From Sequoia sempervirens (taxonomy: Eukaryota; Streptophyta; Pinopsida; Cupressales; Cupressaceae): DNA of 64,000 nucleotides. The notes under the pieces were generated by a model, which searched no databases, was not told where the DNA came from, and worked only from the letters and a program-made list of their open reading frames with translations. Shown in pieces: positions 33,106-44,186 of the stretch (its first letter is position 1; each line of letters begins with the position of its first letter). The position numbers and the translations under genes were made by a program. Where the stretch lies: NCBI GenBank assembly GCA_007258455.2, contig VDFB02358134.1:214195565-214259564 (forward strand), read 5' to 3'.

Positions 33106-36100
33106 TAACATTTGGTTTCTAGATAGTGGTTGTAGTAATCATATCACAGGAAACAAAGACTTGTTTGAAAGTTTGGATACTTCAGTGAAATCAGAAATTA
33201 AATTGGGCAATGATAACATAGTTGAAGTCATGGGTAAACATGCAATTAATGTGATAACAAAGCTTGGTAAGAAGTCTATTCCTGATGTTTATGTTGTACC
33301 TGGTTTGAAGCCTAATATTATAAGTGTGGGACAACTTAGTTAAAAGGGTTATAGAGTTGTTTTTGAAAACAATGTGTGCACTATACTTGATATTCCCCCT
33401 AGTAATAAGGTAATTGCAAAGGTTGAAATGACAAATAACAGAATGTTCCCACTTCACATGAAAAATGAAATGATGGAGGAGATTGAAGCAAGTTTCAAGG
33501 CATCAAATCATGATCAAGCATGGCTTTGGCACTTGAGGTATGCCCATCTAAAAGTTATTCAAAGGATTGTGTTTATTGAAAAGAAAGGAAATGGTAAGAG
33601 GTTTACCCCCTATTGAAACACCACTAAATTCATGTGAAAGTTGTATTTTGGCTAAGCATCATAGAGCAAGTTTTCCAAAGGGAATGCCATATAGAGCATG
33701 GACACCTTTAGAAATTGTGTAGATAGATTTATGTGGTCCAATGCAAACACCATCATTAGAGGGGAGAATTTATTTTCTAACATTCATTGATGATTTTATG
33801 GGTTTATTTTTTGAAATATAAATCTGAGGCATTTGGAAAGTTCAAGGAATTCAAAGCATTGGTTGAGAAACAAAGTGGCCTACCCATCAAGGTATTGAGA
33901 TCAGATAGAGGAGGAGAATACACGTCAAATGAGTTTTTGGATTATTGCAGGTATCATGGAATAAAGAAGCAATTTACTACAAGTTACACACCTCAGCAAA
34001 ACGGTGTTGCAAAAAGAAAGAATCAAACAATAATGGAAATGGCAAGGAGCATGTTGAAAGACAAGAATCTACCTAATGAGTATTGGGCTGAAGTAGTAGC
34101 TTGTGCAGTTTATATTTTGAATAGGAGTCCAACGAGGAGTGTGAGGGACAAGATTCCACAAGATGCATGGAGTGGTAAGCATCATAGTGTTTCTCATTTA
34201 AGAATATTTGGTTGTATTGCATTTGCACATGTGCCTAAGGAAACAAGAAGTAAGTTGGATGATAAAAGTGAAAAATGCATTTTTATTGGTTATGATGAAT
34301 AATCTAAGGCTTATAATTTTTTTAATCCTATAACCAAGTCATTGTAAGTAGAGATGTTGTGTTCAAAGAGGAAGAATCTTGGGATGGAAATGTAGACAAA
34401 ACAATTATAGGTGTTGCATCATTGTCATATCATGAACAAGGAAAAGATCAAGAAAACCAAGGAGATCAATCAAATGAGCAAGGAGGAACTCCATCAAGAA
34501 GTCCACAAGGAGATAACACACAAAGGGAAGTTAAGCAAGGAGAATCATCAAGTCCACAAGTAATTAATGACTCAAATCCTACACTTGCATCATTGAGACC
34601 AAGGTTTAAAAGCAAGAAAACTAGAAGTTTGCAAGAAATTTATGATCAAGGAGATAGGATAGATTTGCAATCAAACTTTGTTTTATTTACTCAAGATCCT
34701 ATATATTTTGAAGATGCAATTAAGGAAGAACATTGGATTAATGCAATGAATGATGAAATGGAATCCATTGAAAATAATGATCCATGGGATTTAGTTGATT
34801 TACCTAAGGAAAAAGATTGCATAAGAGTAAAATGGGTTTATAAAACTAAGTATAATGCAAATGGAGAAGTTGAAAAATATAAGGCAAGGCTAGTAGCTAA
34901 AGGATTTTCTCAAGAATATGGAGTTGATTATAACGAAACTTTTGCACCTGTAGCAAGACTTGACACTATTAGAATGGTACTAGCTATTGCAGCTCAAAAT
35001 GATTGGAAGGTTTATCAAATGGATGTTAAATCAACTTTCTTTAATGGATATTTAGAAGAAGAAGTTTATGTGCAGTAGCCACCAAGATATGAAATAAAAG
35101 GTTATGAAGACAATTTTTACAGATTAAAAAAGGCACTTTATGGATTGAAGCAAGCACCAAGAGCATGGTACAGCAGGATAGATTCATACATGATAAGTAA
35201 TGGATTCAACAGAAGTACTAGTGAGCCTACTCTATACACCAAAGTCAATGAGCAAGGTCAGATTTTAATTGTTTGTTTGTATGTTGATGATTTAATTTTT
35301 ATAGGTAATTTTTCTATTGACATGTTTAAATCAACAATGAAGAAGGAATTTGAGATGACAGATTTGGGACCGATGAAATATTTTCTTGGCATTGAAGTCA
35401 CACAAAATGATAAGGGCATTTTCATTTGTTAAAATAAATTTGCAAAAGATGTTTTGAGAAGGTTTATAATGATAAATTGTAGTCCAGTTTCTACACCTGT
35501 GGCAATAGGCACAAAACTAAGTAGAGAAGATAATGAGATTGATTTTGATTCAACTATATTCAGAAAATTGGTTGGTAGTTTGATGTATCTCAAAGCAAGT
35601 AGTCCAAATATAATGTATGGAGTTAGTTTGATTTCTAGATTCATGGATGCACCAAAAAATTCACATTGGCAAGTAGGAAAAAGGTTATTGAGGTACATTG
35701 TAGGAACTATGAATCATGGCATATTGTATTCTACTTCAAATAATTTTCAATTAGTAGGATATACAGATAGTGATTTTGTAGGAAGTATTGATGATAGAAA
35801 GAGTGCATCTGGATATACATTTCATCTTGGAACAGGTGTTGTAGCATGGGCATCAAAGAAGCAGTCTATAGTGACAATTTCATTAGTAGAAGTAGAGTAT
35901 GTGGCAGGTACATCAGCAGCATGTCAAGCAGTTTGGATGAGAAAAATCTTGAAGGATCTAAAGCATGAGCAAGAGGAGCCTACTACAATCTATTGTGACA
36001 ACAAGTCCACCATTGCACTATCAAAGAATCATGTTTTTCACAAGAGGACAAAACACATTGACACTAGATATCACTTCATTTGGGAGTTAGTAAACAATGG

Positions 36101-36232
36101 AGAAATCAGTTTACAGCATTGCAGATCTGAAGAACAACTTACAAACATATTTACAAAGGCATTAGCACAAGAAAAATTTGAGTATTTGAGAGAATTTTTG
36201 GGCATTGTAAATATTGATGTAATTAGCTGTTG
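33095..36232 (+). pseudogene. Copia pol: protease, integrase, RT, RNase H
   Basis: Protease starts with WFLDSGCSNHITG at 33107, with the catalytic DSG intact. A GAG-preintegrase block AWLWHLRYAH is at 33519, and HRASFPKGMPYRAWTPLEIV near 33660. The integrase core has RSDRGGEYTSNEF at 33899 and TPQQNGVAKRKNQTIMEMAR at 33990, where the usual E of VERKN is lost to K. RT has WVYKTKYNANGEVEKYKARL at 34830, [20 protein letters not shown] at 35010, a TAG at 35078, GLKQAPRAWYSRIDSYM and intact YVDDLIFIGN at 35280. RNase H has GYTDSDFVGSIDDRKSASGY at 35757, YCDNKSTIAL at 35992 and IFTKALAQEKFEYLREFLGI at the end. Stops near 33350, 34302, 35078 and 35431 break it. Confidence 0.93.
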
Positions 36233-36243
36233 ATAGTAGAAAT

Positions 36244-36253
36244 TAGGGGGGAG
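36244..36253 (+). promoter_or_regulatory. Polypurine tract of the copia element
   Basis: TAGGGGGGAG lies directly before the 3' LTR start at 36254. It is the expected primer for plus-strand DNA synthesis. Confidence 0.88.
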
Positions 36254-36524
36254 TGTTAGAATATTCTGGTAATTTCTACTAGCTGTAGGTTAAGTTTTTT
36301 TATTATTTTATTTTTGTGTCAGCTATGATACTTTCCAGAAACTTCTTTATGTCATCTAGGTTAGGGACTTCTAGATGTTTCTAAATATTTTGAAAATCCT
36401 CTATATAAAGGCCTAATGTAATTGATTTCAAGCAAGCAATACAAATGAGGAATTTTGCAATTGTGCAGCAACACACAAATATTTCAGTTTTCTGTTGATT
36501 ATTCTTCTATCTCTGCCCACTTCA
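36254..36524 (+). repeat. 3' LTR of the 31289-36524 copia element
   Basis: 271 bp, same ends as the 5' LTR, about 5 percent different by my hand count; the ATTGA target duplication follows directly. Confidence 0.93.
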
Positions 36525-36529
36525 ATTGA

Positions 36530-36695
36530 AGCATCAAATAAAAATTTTATAGAGAGAAAATTTCTCAAGATTCTCAATGATGAAGCAATTAATATAAAGA
36601 TTGAAGACCTGCAATGAAGAAAGAGGCAGAGGAGAGGCAGAGGAGAAACAAAGAACAAAAGAACAAGGATAAAAACATAGATGAACTGTAAAATG

Positions 36696-36731
<36 letters not shown>

Positions 36732-37154
36732 AAAAACATACAATTTCTGATAACATAAAACCAAACACAAAGCTGGTGCTCTTTCCTTAGAAAAACATAG
36801 CAGAGTCCCTTGTTCGTTGACAACACTAAAACTATTTTTGCAGCAACCTTGACCGCTTTTTCTTCTATTTCAAAGCATACATTATAAAGTTGACTTTATA
36901 CAACATATATGCCCAACAATAGAGAAATTAATTACAATTAAATGTGCAGCATGGGAAAAATTTGAGAATGATATTTTAACAATTAATTCATATTCAAAAC
37001 TATCCTGATGCAAAGAATGTGAAGATAGAGGAAATGAAACTGAGTTGGAGAAGTGAAACCCCAAACGTATGAGTGAATGGAGAAGATATGGAGACTGCGT
37101 GGAGAGTGAAGAAAATACGGAGTTAAGTGTGGTAGTTGGGATTAATTTCCAACA
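36530..37154 (-). repeat. 3' LTR of minus-strand copia remnant, copy B
   Basis: Counterpart of 20830-21457. On the minus strand it starts TGTTGGAAATTAATCCC at 37154, preceded by AAAGAAGAG. It carries a (TA)n run at 36697-36729, expanded relative to copy A. The ATTGA-flanked copia element sits at its far end. Confidence 0.65.
36697..36729. repeat. (TA)n microsatellite
   Basis: About 16 TA repeats inside the minus-strand copia LTR. Copy A has only a short AT-rich version at about 21003-21021. Confidence 0.93.
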
Positions 37155-37695
37155 CTCTTCTTTAATCACAATTACTGGCATTCATGATTCCCAAACTATC
37201 TTTTTGTTGAAAAAAACATTCATTTCTTGGTTTGGTGAAGATATCTTCATTTTTTTTTCAGATCTGCAACATTCCAAGATGACTTCTCCATTATTGATCA
37301 GATCTCTTATGAAATGGTACCTTATCTTCATGTTCTTTCTTCATCCATGAAAGATTGGTTTCTTCGTCAAGACTATTGATGATACATTGTCACAAAATAT
37401 AGATGTACCACCTACTTTTTCTTATCTCAAACCTACTAGGATTTTCTATAGCCAAATAGCTTGACATGCTTCTTCATTTGCTTCTATCATGCTTCTACAT
37501 TTGTTTCTATATATTCAGCCTCAAGTGTGGAAAGAGAAACAATAGGTTGTTTTCGGAAGCCGATGAAATGACTCCCAAACCTAAATGAAAGGCATATCTT
37601 AATGTGCTTTTCTTATCATCCAAATTTCATGCCCAATTAACTGTCTAGGTATCCAACCAGCCTAAACTCATTCAATGTACTATACAAAATACCAT
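37155..37695 (-). pseudogene. Copia RNase H remnant, copy B (left part)
   Basis: Minus-strand counterpart of about 21458-21880. Recognisable pieces, with shifts, are a SWVSKKQ-like block near 37550 and a GYLDS-like block near 37650. It is split from its RT part (43559-44040) by the copia element at 37701-43553. Confidence 0.65.
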
Positions 37696-37700
37696 ATCGC

Positions 37701-37937
37701 TATTACCCGTTATATCGGAGTTGTTAGTTCTTGTATTAGTTTTTTGTTCATGTTTTAGTTTGTTAGATTGAGTTTGTTAGTTTCTTTTTCAGTTTTTTGT
37801 TTATGGTTAGTTTCGGCAGAGATGGTTAAAATGTCAACTATCTACCTCAGCAATTTAATATATAATCACTGGTTCTATTGGTGAATATAATTTTCTAGAA
37901 GTGCTTTTCCTTTTTGGCTATCAATCTTAGCCTGATA
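37701..37937 (+). repeat. 5' LTR of the 37701-43553 copia element
   Basis: 237 bp, paired with 43314-43553. The first dinucleotide is TA rather than TG, consistent with a point change. The end is judged from alignment with the 3' LTR and the primer site two bases on. Confidence 0.8.
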
Positions 37938-37938
37938 G

Positions 37939-37950
37939 TGGTATCAAAGC
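37939..37950 (+). promoter_or_regulatory. Primer-binding site TGGTATCAAAGC
   Basis: One base different from the usual TGGTATCAGAGC; it lies next to the 5' LTR. Confidence 0.82.
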
Positions 37951-38019
37951 ACAGGCTTTACATATATTCCCCAAACAATTCTTAATTCATAAATTTCCCA
38001 TTACCATGCAAGGAGACAA

Positions 38020-39150
38020 TGCCTGTCGGGGGAAAAATTAATATCAAGATTTTGGCACCCGCTTATAATCTCCAAAAGATGCAATTTGAAGTTTAAAAGG
38101 AATACTCTGGCGTATGGTAACTGAATGTGCTTGCTGCACAAATTGCTTAATAAGACAAGGCAGATAGGTATTGATTAAGGTGAAATTTATCTTCTGTTAT
38201 TTATCTCTTGTCACAAAGATTCTTTAACTTAATTTTTAATTACAAATTTAATCAAGAATAATTAAGGAATACTTTTGAATCTGCAAACTGTGTGCATTTC
38301 TTTTTGCAATTCACAATGCAGTCTGTTGTATCAATGATTGGAGAAATATTAACTCAAAAAGACAGTTGGATAGAATGGTATAGGAAAATAGAAAACACAC
38401 TCATTTTCAATGATTTATGATGTAATATTTGTGATGGTGATGCTCAACCTACAACACCAATTACTGCAAAAGAAGAAGAAGTTTGGCAGTATAAAAATTC
38501 AAAGGCCTGGGCTTTGATAAGGGCTCCAGTCAATGGAAATGGGTTTAGACATACACAAGGGTGTAAACTTGCTTGGGATGCCTCATAAATTGAGAGATCT
38601 ATATGATTCTCATTCTGAATTAGAGTTTATTTAGTTACAATTGAAGTTGTTCAATCTTGAATTAAAAAATGGAGATGTTATGAGTTTGGCTTCTGAAATT
38701 TGAGCCATAAAGCAAGATGTTGATGTTGTTGGTGGGAAAGTTGATATCTATCTCACAGCCTTCATAAAGGCCCTTCTTCCAACACATTCCACATATTGGA
38801 CTCCCTTCAAGCAAGTAACCAATTGAATACCATCACTTTTGATCAATTGGTTGAAAAGTTGGCAGAACGTGAGAAAGCTTTTGGAAGGAAAATTGATAAC
38901 ATTGGTGAAAATGTTTGTCTCTCCTACCACAAAGACAAGCCCCCTAATAAGAACTCTTCTAGAGGTGGTCATAATGATAGAAGAAAAGGTAGATGGAATA
39001 ATAGAGGGAGAGGAGGTACATATGGCAAAAGCCACACTCAACTTGAAAATCAAAATGAAAGGCACCACTTGTATTGTAAAATACGTGGTCAAAGAGGTAG
39101 CCATGAAGCACATGGATGCAAAATTTCATGGGATAAGATATGAAAGTTCT
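38020..39150 (+). pseudogene. Copia gag, degraded
   Basis: Fragments of the particle protein in several frames: LRDLYDSHSELEFI at about 38590, KNGDVMSLASEI near 38670, YLTAFIKALLPTHSTYW near 38750, and the open 38796-39143 with TFDQLVEKLAEREKAFGRK and an Arg/Gly-rich stretch. The knuckle region reads YCKIRGQRGSHEAHGC, so the second Cys is Arg and the motif is broken. Many stops are present. Confidence 0.75.
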
Positions 39151-39233
39151 TTTTAGAAAAATATAAAACACATAATGATGACAAAACTTGAGGAGCAGCC
39201 CAATTTGCATGTGGTAGTGATATTGATCAATAT

Positions 39234-40532
39234 GTGCTTTTTGTTTCAGATTTTTCTTATTATAATTCATTTAATTCTTCATGGGATGATGCTTGGGTGT
39301 TAGATATTGGAGCCACACATCACATGATATCTAGAAGAGATTATTTTGAAGAATTTCATGAAGGTGTTTGTGGCACAATCTATTTGGCAAATAAATCAAG
39401 TCTCATGATTGCTAGAAAAGGAACCATTAGGCTCAAATTGCTCGGCCTTCCAGATTTTGTACTTCATGATGTTTTCTATCTTCCTCAATTGCAACGTAAT
39501 TTTTTGTCATTAGTATTGATTCAACAACAAGGCCATTCCATTTTTTTGGAAGATGGACAAGTGGTTGTTAGAAAGAAGTCAAATAATCAAATTGTTATTA
39601 TTGGTTGTGAGGATGGCAAGTTATTGAAACTTCATGGAACTTCATCTCTTTCAAGGAGGTTTTCATATCTTACCGAAGAAGGTAAAATATCTCCTAGTCT
39701 TTTGTGGCATGTGAGATTTGTACATGTTAATTATGATAGCATTCATATCATGCAAAATAATGGTATTGCAGGTTTTCCTACTTTGCCTAAGACAATTGAA
39801 AAATGTGAAGCTTGTATTCTTGCAAAACAACATAGAGATTATTTTCCTCACTCCACTTGGAGAGCACACAAAAGATTGTAACCCATAAATTCTGATTTAT
39901 GTGGGCCTTTACCAGTGACTTCGGTTGGAGGATGTAAGTATTTTATGTTGTTCATTGATGATTGTAGTTGCATGACTTGGATTTATTTCTTGCAACAAAA
40001 ATCTAAAGCTTTTGCAACTTTTAAGAAGTTTTGCATTGTGGTTGAAAACCAAGTGCAATCTCAAATTGTTACTCTTCAAATAGACAATGGCAAAGAATTT
40101 ACTTCCTTATTTTTTGAGGATTATCTTCATCAAAATGGGATTCAACATCATCTCACTGTTCCAGGTACTCCTCAAGAAAATGGTGTTGTTGAAAGAATGA
40201 ATAGAACTGTCATGAATATGGTTCGAGCAATGTTTTATTTCAAAGGTATTAAGTTGCATTTTTGGGAAGAATCAACAAGGACAACATTGTATCTTCACAA
40301 TATATCTCCATCTTCTCTTCACCAAGCAACTCCATATGAATTTTGGTTTGGTTATCCTCTCTCTATTCAACATCTTTACAATTTTGGTTTCACTTGTTAT
40401 GCATTAATTCCAAAGGGGAAAAGAAGTAAATTGCATCAAAGAAGTTATAAATGCATTTTTCTTGGCTATTCTAAATCTTTGAAAGCCTATAGACTATATG
40501 ATGAAGCTAACACAAAATTTCTTATTGCATGA
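39234..40532 (+). pseudogene. Copia protease, pre-integrase and integrase
   Basis: The protease block is AWVLDIGATHHMI near 39290; the catalytic Ser of DSG is Ile, so it should be inactive. Next come FVLHDVFYLPQLQRNFLS, the pre-integrase LLWHVRFVHVNYDSIHIM at 39700, and CEACILAKQHRDYFP. After one stop at 39879 the integrase core continues with DLCGPLPVTSVGGCKYFMLF, IDDCSCMTWIYFLQQKS, LQIDNGKEFTSLFFEDYL at 40074 and PGTPQENGVVERMNRTVMNM at 40170. D, D and E are all kept. It ends with KCIFLGYSKSLKAYRLYD. This is a well-preserved integrase in an otherwise broken element. Confidence 0.9.
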
Positions 40533-40712
40533 GATTTATTTTGTGAATCTTTCAGAAATGATGTCAATGTTGATTGTCAATTAAATTTTTTTGACAAATT
40601 TGCCAAATTTCTTGCTTGGAAAGAACATCCATGTGAAATTCCTCAATATGGGGGGAGGGCAGTGGGGATAAATCATTTAGAACCATTTTTGTTGGAACCA
40701 TCTATAACACCT

Positions 40713-41490
40713 GGGTATGTGTAGGATCGTCATGGAAAAAATAGACCCTTAAGTGGCAAAAAATTCAGAAAAATCAAAGTTAGGCAACTTCACGTAAAAA
40801 TTTGAATAAGTTATCTATATTATTTCAAAAATATGTAAGAATAGAATTTGTAGAAAATTGAATATAATTTCTAAACTACTAGGTTTATTTTTATTTTTAA
40901 AAACAATCTATTTGGTGAAAATTTGAAATTTCAATGCAGTAGTACTTAAATTGCAGGGAAAAAATAAGAAGTAGGTGTCTGTCTGACCACCTTAACAACA
41001 ATAAAATTGTAATTATTTTCTATAATATTTTAGACATAAGTATAGGACTCATGTTCGGATGTGATACATATTTTTTTGTAATTTTTTTCCGAGTAAATAA
41101 TTAATTATGAATTTTTTATTACAACTTTTAAAAAATATAAAGTTTGTACGTCTGACCACCTTAACTTGGTCAAAACTTCATGAAATTCAATTTTTATTTT
41201 TTAATCCTATAGTATATGAAGCATAGAATGTGATACCATTTGAAAGATATAGATGTTTTTCAATCAGCCTATCAATCAGGACTTTAGTCATAATTCAAAT
41301 AGAAAATGAATAATAATTATTAATTAAATTCAAAGTAAAGAATAATTTATATTGGTGGAAAGCTAAGAATCTCCTTTAAAAACCCTTTCTATTTCATCAA
41401 TTTTGGGTAAAAAAAAAGTTGTCAGCCACATACCCTACAAATACCCATCATATCGCCACTTTTTGGCCCATCATGATCCTACACATACCC
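40713..41490 (+). mobile_element. TIR element 'family 1', copy 2 (778 bp)
   Basis: Starts GGGTATGTGTAGGATCGTCA and ends TCATGATCCTACACATACCC, an inverted repeat of about 20 bp. ACCT flanks both sides (40709-40712 and 41491-41494). Removing the element plus one ACCT joins the copia frame smoothly (EPSITP then LSIDDPSH), which supports a real 4-bp target duplication. The interior is AT-rich and non-coding. Confidence 0.88.
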
Positions 41491-41494
41491 ACCT

Positions 41495-43312
41495 CTATCT
41501 ATAGATGACCCATCTCACAATACTCCAACTCAAAATTTGCAAGAAGAAACCACCTCTAATGATGATTCCCAATCTCTTGATGACCATGCCACTCATGGAG
41601 CTTCTAGTCAAGACATGGAAGCACCTTTGGTTCCCCCAAAATCTCCCCACAGGTGGGCCAAACAAGTTGAGAAAACTTTGAAATATTTAAGACCCGACGA
41701 AATAGGAAAAATGGGAACAAGAAGTTCTTACAAAAAAAGGCAGCAAGCTCAATCCTCTATTGCAGGTAACTCAAGGTCTCTTGATGAACTCCATATGATA
41801 GTAGACTTTGAACCAACTTCCTATAAAGAAGCTAAGGATATTATAGTGTGGTAGCAAGCTATGCAAAATGAGTTTGATGCTCCTCTCAAAAATGGCACAT
41901 GGGAGTTGGTTGATCCACTGCTTGTTGTAGACCTATTGGTTTCAAGTGGATTTTTAGAAACAAATATAAATTAGATGGCTCACTTGAAAAGAATAAAGCC
42001 AGACTTGTTGCAAAAGGTTATTCTCAAAAAGAGGGCATAGGTTATGATGAAACTTTTGCACCACAACAAAATAGACTACTATTCATGCTTTGTTGGCTCT
42101 TTCAACACAACATGTGTGGAAATTTCATCAAATGGATGTCAAAACTTCATTTTTGAATGGTGATCTCTAAGAAACAGTATATATGACTCAACCAGAAGGA
42201 TAACCAGTCCATGGGAAAGAACACTAGGTATGCAAGATCATAAAACCATTGTATGGTTTGAAGCAAGCCCCCCGAGCCTAGTATGAAAAACTTATTGAGC
42301 ATCTCTTGAAGTTAAATTTCCAACATTTTGCATTTGATGATGCAACTCTTTTTGTTAAAAAGGTTGATGGATTTTTTTCTATCTTGTTGTTTATGTGGAT
42401 GATTTATTTCTTACTAGTAATAATGAGGATTATAATCAAACTGTGAAAGCTCAATTGAAGCAAGGGTTTGAAATGACTAATTTGGTCTATCTTCATTACT
42501 ATAAATGGGTATTGAGGCAATTCAAAACCCCAAGTATATTTTCATCTCCCAACAAAAAGATATTGTCACTGAACTTCTCTCTAAGTTTGGCATGACTAAT
42601 TGCAAACCTCTTATTACTCTAATGGAGCAAGATTTGAAACTTACATCCATTGACTCTATGGCATTGGTTGATGCAACTCCATATAGGAAACATGTTGGTA
42701 GTTTGATTTATGCAACTATTACCCATCTAGATATTTCTTTAGTTGTTGGGGTCCTCTCTAGATTCATGCAACAACCTAGAGAAATTCATTGGTTAGGAGC
42801 CAAACGTGTTCTTATATATTTGAAAGGCACTCAAAACTATGGGCTCAAATAATTAAAGGCCACACATATCTCATTGCTTGGATATTCAGATTCTAATTGT
42901 GCAAGTGATTTGGAAGATGGAAAATCTACATCTAGTTTTTTAATGCATCTTCCAGATCTGTTATTATTTCTTGGAAATCTAAAAAGCAACCAGTCCCAAC
43001 TCTATCCTTTGCAAAAGTTGAATATATGGAAACCTATGATCTTATGGCTTTGAAGGTTTCTTCTACACCACTTTTTTTTTTACAATCAATCAACAATTAA
43101 AATGGCCAAAAGTCCAATTTTTCATGATCGAACCCAACACATTAGCACCAAGTTTCATTTGATTCGACACCATGTGAAAGATGGCAATGTATAGCTCAAA
43201 TATTTTTCTACTACAAATCAATCTGTGAATATTCCTACAAAGGCTCTTGGACGAGAAAATTTTGAAATATTTAGAGGCATGCTTGGTTTAACCCCTTCAG
43301 ATTAAGGGGGGG
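41495..43312 (+). pseudogene. Copia RT and RNase H, degraded
   Basis: Continues the pol broken by the TIR element. The linker is 41537-41854 (SLDELHMIVDFEPTSYKEAK). RT pieces are [20 protein letters not shown] near 41960, YDETFAP near 42043, [18 protein letters not shown] at 42130, a GLKQAPRA-like block at 42260, VYVDDLFLTSN near 42390, GMTNCKPLITLMEQDLKLTS at 42590 and HVGSLIYATITHLDISLVVG at 42690. RNase H pieces follow at 42880-43280 (SLLGYSDSNCASDLEDGKST-like; IPTKALGRENFEIFRGML-like). Many stops. A polypurine tract TTAAGGGGGGGA ends at 43313. Confidence 0.85.
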
Positions 43313-43313
43313 A

Positions 43314-43553
43314 TGTTACCCATTAATCATATCGGGGTTGTTAGTTCATGTATTAATTTTATGTTCATGTTTTATTTTGTTAGATTAAGTTTTTTAGTTT
43401 CTTTTTCAGTTTTCTATTTATGGTTAGTTTTGACAAAGATGGTTAAACTGTCAATTGTCTACCTCTACAATTTCATATGTAATTGTTGGTTCTGTTGGTG
43501 AATATAATTTTCTATAAGTGTTTTTACTTCTTGCTATCGATCTTCGCCTGAAA
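43314..43553 (+). repeat. 3' LTR of the 37701-43553 copia element
   Basis: 240 bp, starting TGTTACCCATTAATC right after a polypurine run. It is clearly related to 37701-37937 with many substitutions, suggesting an older insertion than the 31289 element. Confidence 0.82.
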
Positions 43554-43558
43554 ATCAC

Positions 43559-44040
43559 TTGGTTCCATTAACATACCTCTGGATTCTTTTAGCTACTTTC
43601 CAATGTCTCCTTTGAAGTCTCCATACATCTAGAATTTAGACTTACTACATACTTTATTTAAGGTCTAGTTGCTATCAAATACACCAAACTTCCAACCATG
43701 ATTTTATACAATGTTGGATCAACATTTTTTCTACAATATTCCTTAAATTCAAATATATGGTCATTGATGTTGGTTTAGACTTGCTATTTTTCATTCTAAA
43801 CCTCTTCAAAATCTTAACTACATACTGTGCTTGAGAGATAAAGATCCCATATTTCATTTGCTTCACTTCTATGCCTAGAAAATACTTTAAGAAACCTAAT
43901 TTTGTCATCTCAAACTCATTTTTCATGGCCTCTTTGAAATCAACAATGAGAAAAATCATCATTCCTCATAAAAATCAAGTCATCTACATACAAGACAATA
44001 ATTAAAATCTTACCATCACTTGTCTTGATGTAGAGAGTGG
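43559..44040 (-). pseudogene. Copia RT remnant, copy B (right part)
   Basis: Minus-strand counterpart of about 21880-22373: MMIFLIVDFKEAMKNEFEMT, GFLKYFLGIEVKQMKYGIFI, SQAQYVVKILKRFRM. The YVDD block lies just upstream, broken by a shift near 43975. It is cut at 44040. Confidence 0.8.
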
Positions 44041-44186
44041 TGTAGACACTTAAAATTTGACCTTACCCAACCACATCTAATTTTACCCTATCCTAAGCTA
44101 TTAATTAAATAATTATTTATTATTTATTTAATTAATTCCATCATTTCTCCCAATTCTATCCCAACCTTTAATTAAATAAATATTTA
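44041..44186. repeat. AT-rich palindromic stretch, possible LTR start fragment
   Basis: Begins TGTAGACACTTAAAATTTGA where copy B of the duplication is broken. It contains a TTAATTAAATAATTATTTA / TAAATAATTATTTAATTAA-type palindrome. It may be the start of the LTR of the gypsy element whose pol follows, but no partner LTR is in the window. Confidence 0.4.

Larger units (their letters stand above)
31289..36524 (+). mobile_element. Ty1-copia retrotransposon with both LTRs, ATTGA target duplication
   Basis: A 5236-bp element flanked by ATTGA (31284-31288 and 36525-36529); copy A has the empty site. The LTRs are 31289-31559 and 36254-36524, each 271 bp, starting TGTTAGAATATTCTGG and ending CTGCCCACTTCA. 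I count roughly 14 substitutions plus small indels between them, about 5 percent. PBS, gag with zinc knuckle, protease, integrase, RT, RNase H and polypurine tract are all present in the normal copia order. Nonsense codons and frameshifts make it non-autonomous now. Confidence 0.95.
37701..43553 (+). mobile_element. Ty1-copia retrotransposon with both LTRs and a nested TIR element
   Basis: LTRs lie at 37701-37937 and 43314-43553, starting TRTTACCC (TA in the decayed 5' copy) with similar ends CCTGATA and CCTGAAA. The flanks ATCGC (37696-37700) and ATCAC (43554-43558) look like a target duplication with one change, and copy A shows one site. PBS at 37939, gag, protease, integrase, RT, RNase H and polypurine tract are present. 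A 778-bp family-1 element sits between integrase and RT. It is more decayed than the 31289 copia, with many stops. Confidence 0.9.
24424..44040 (+). repeat. Direct duplication, copy B, with five insertions
   Basis: Similar to 17637-22373 in the same orientation once five insertions are removed: 24884-26583, 27250-28799, 30050-30326, 31289-36524 and 37701-43553. Each has a target duplication and an empty site in copy A. The right end is cut at 44040, where TGTAGACACTT begins; copy A continues through RT at that point. Confidence 0.88.

Noticed and set aside
38796..39270. Several overlapping 100-residue frames on both strands
   Set aside because: Only the plus-strand frame 38796-39143 is gag; the others are shadows.
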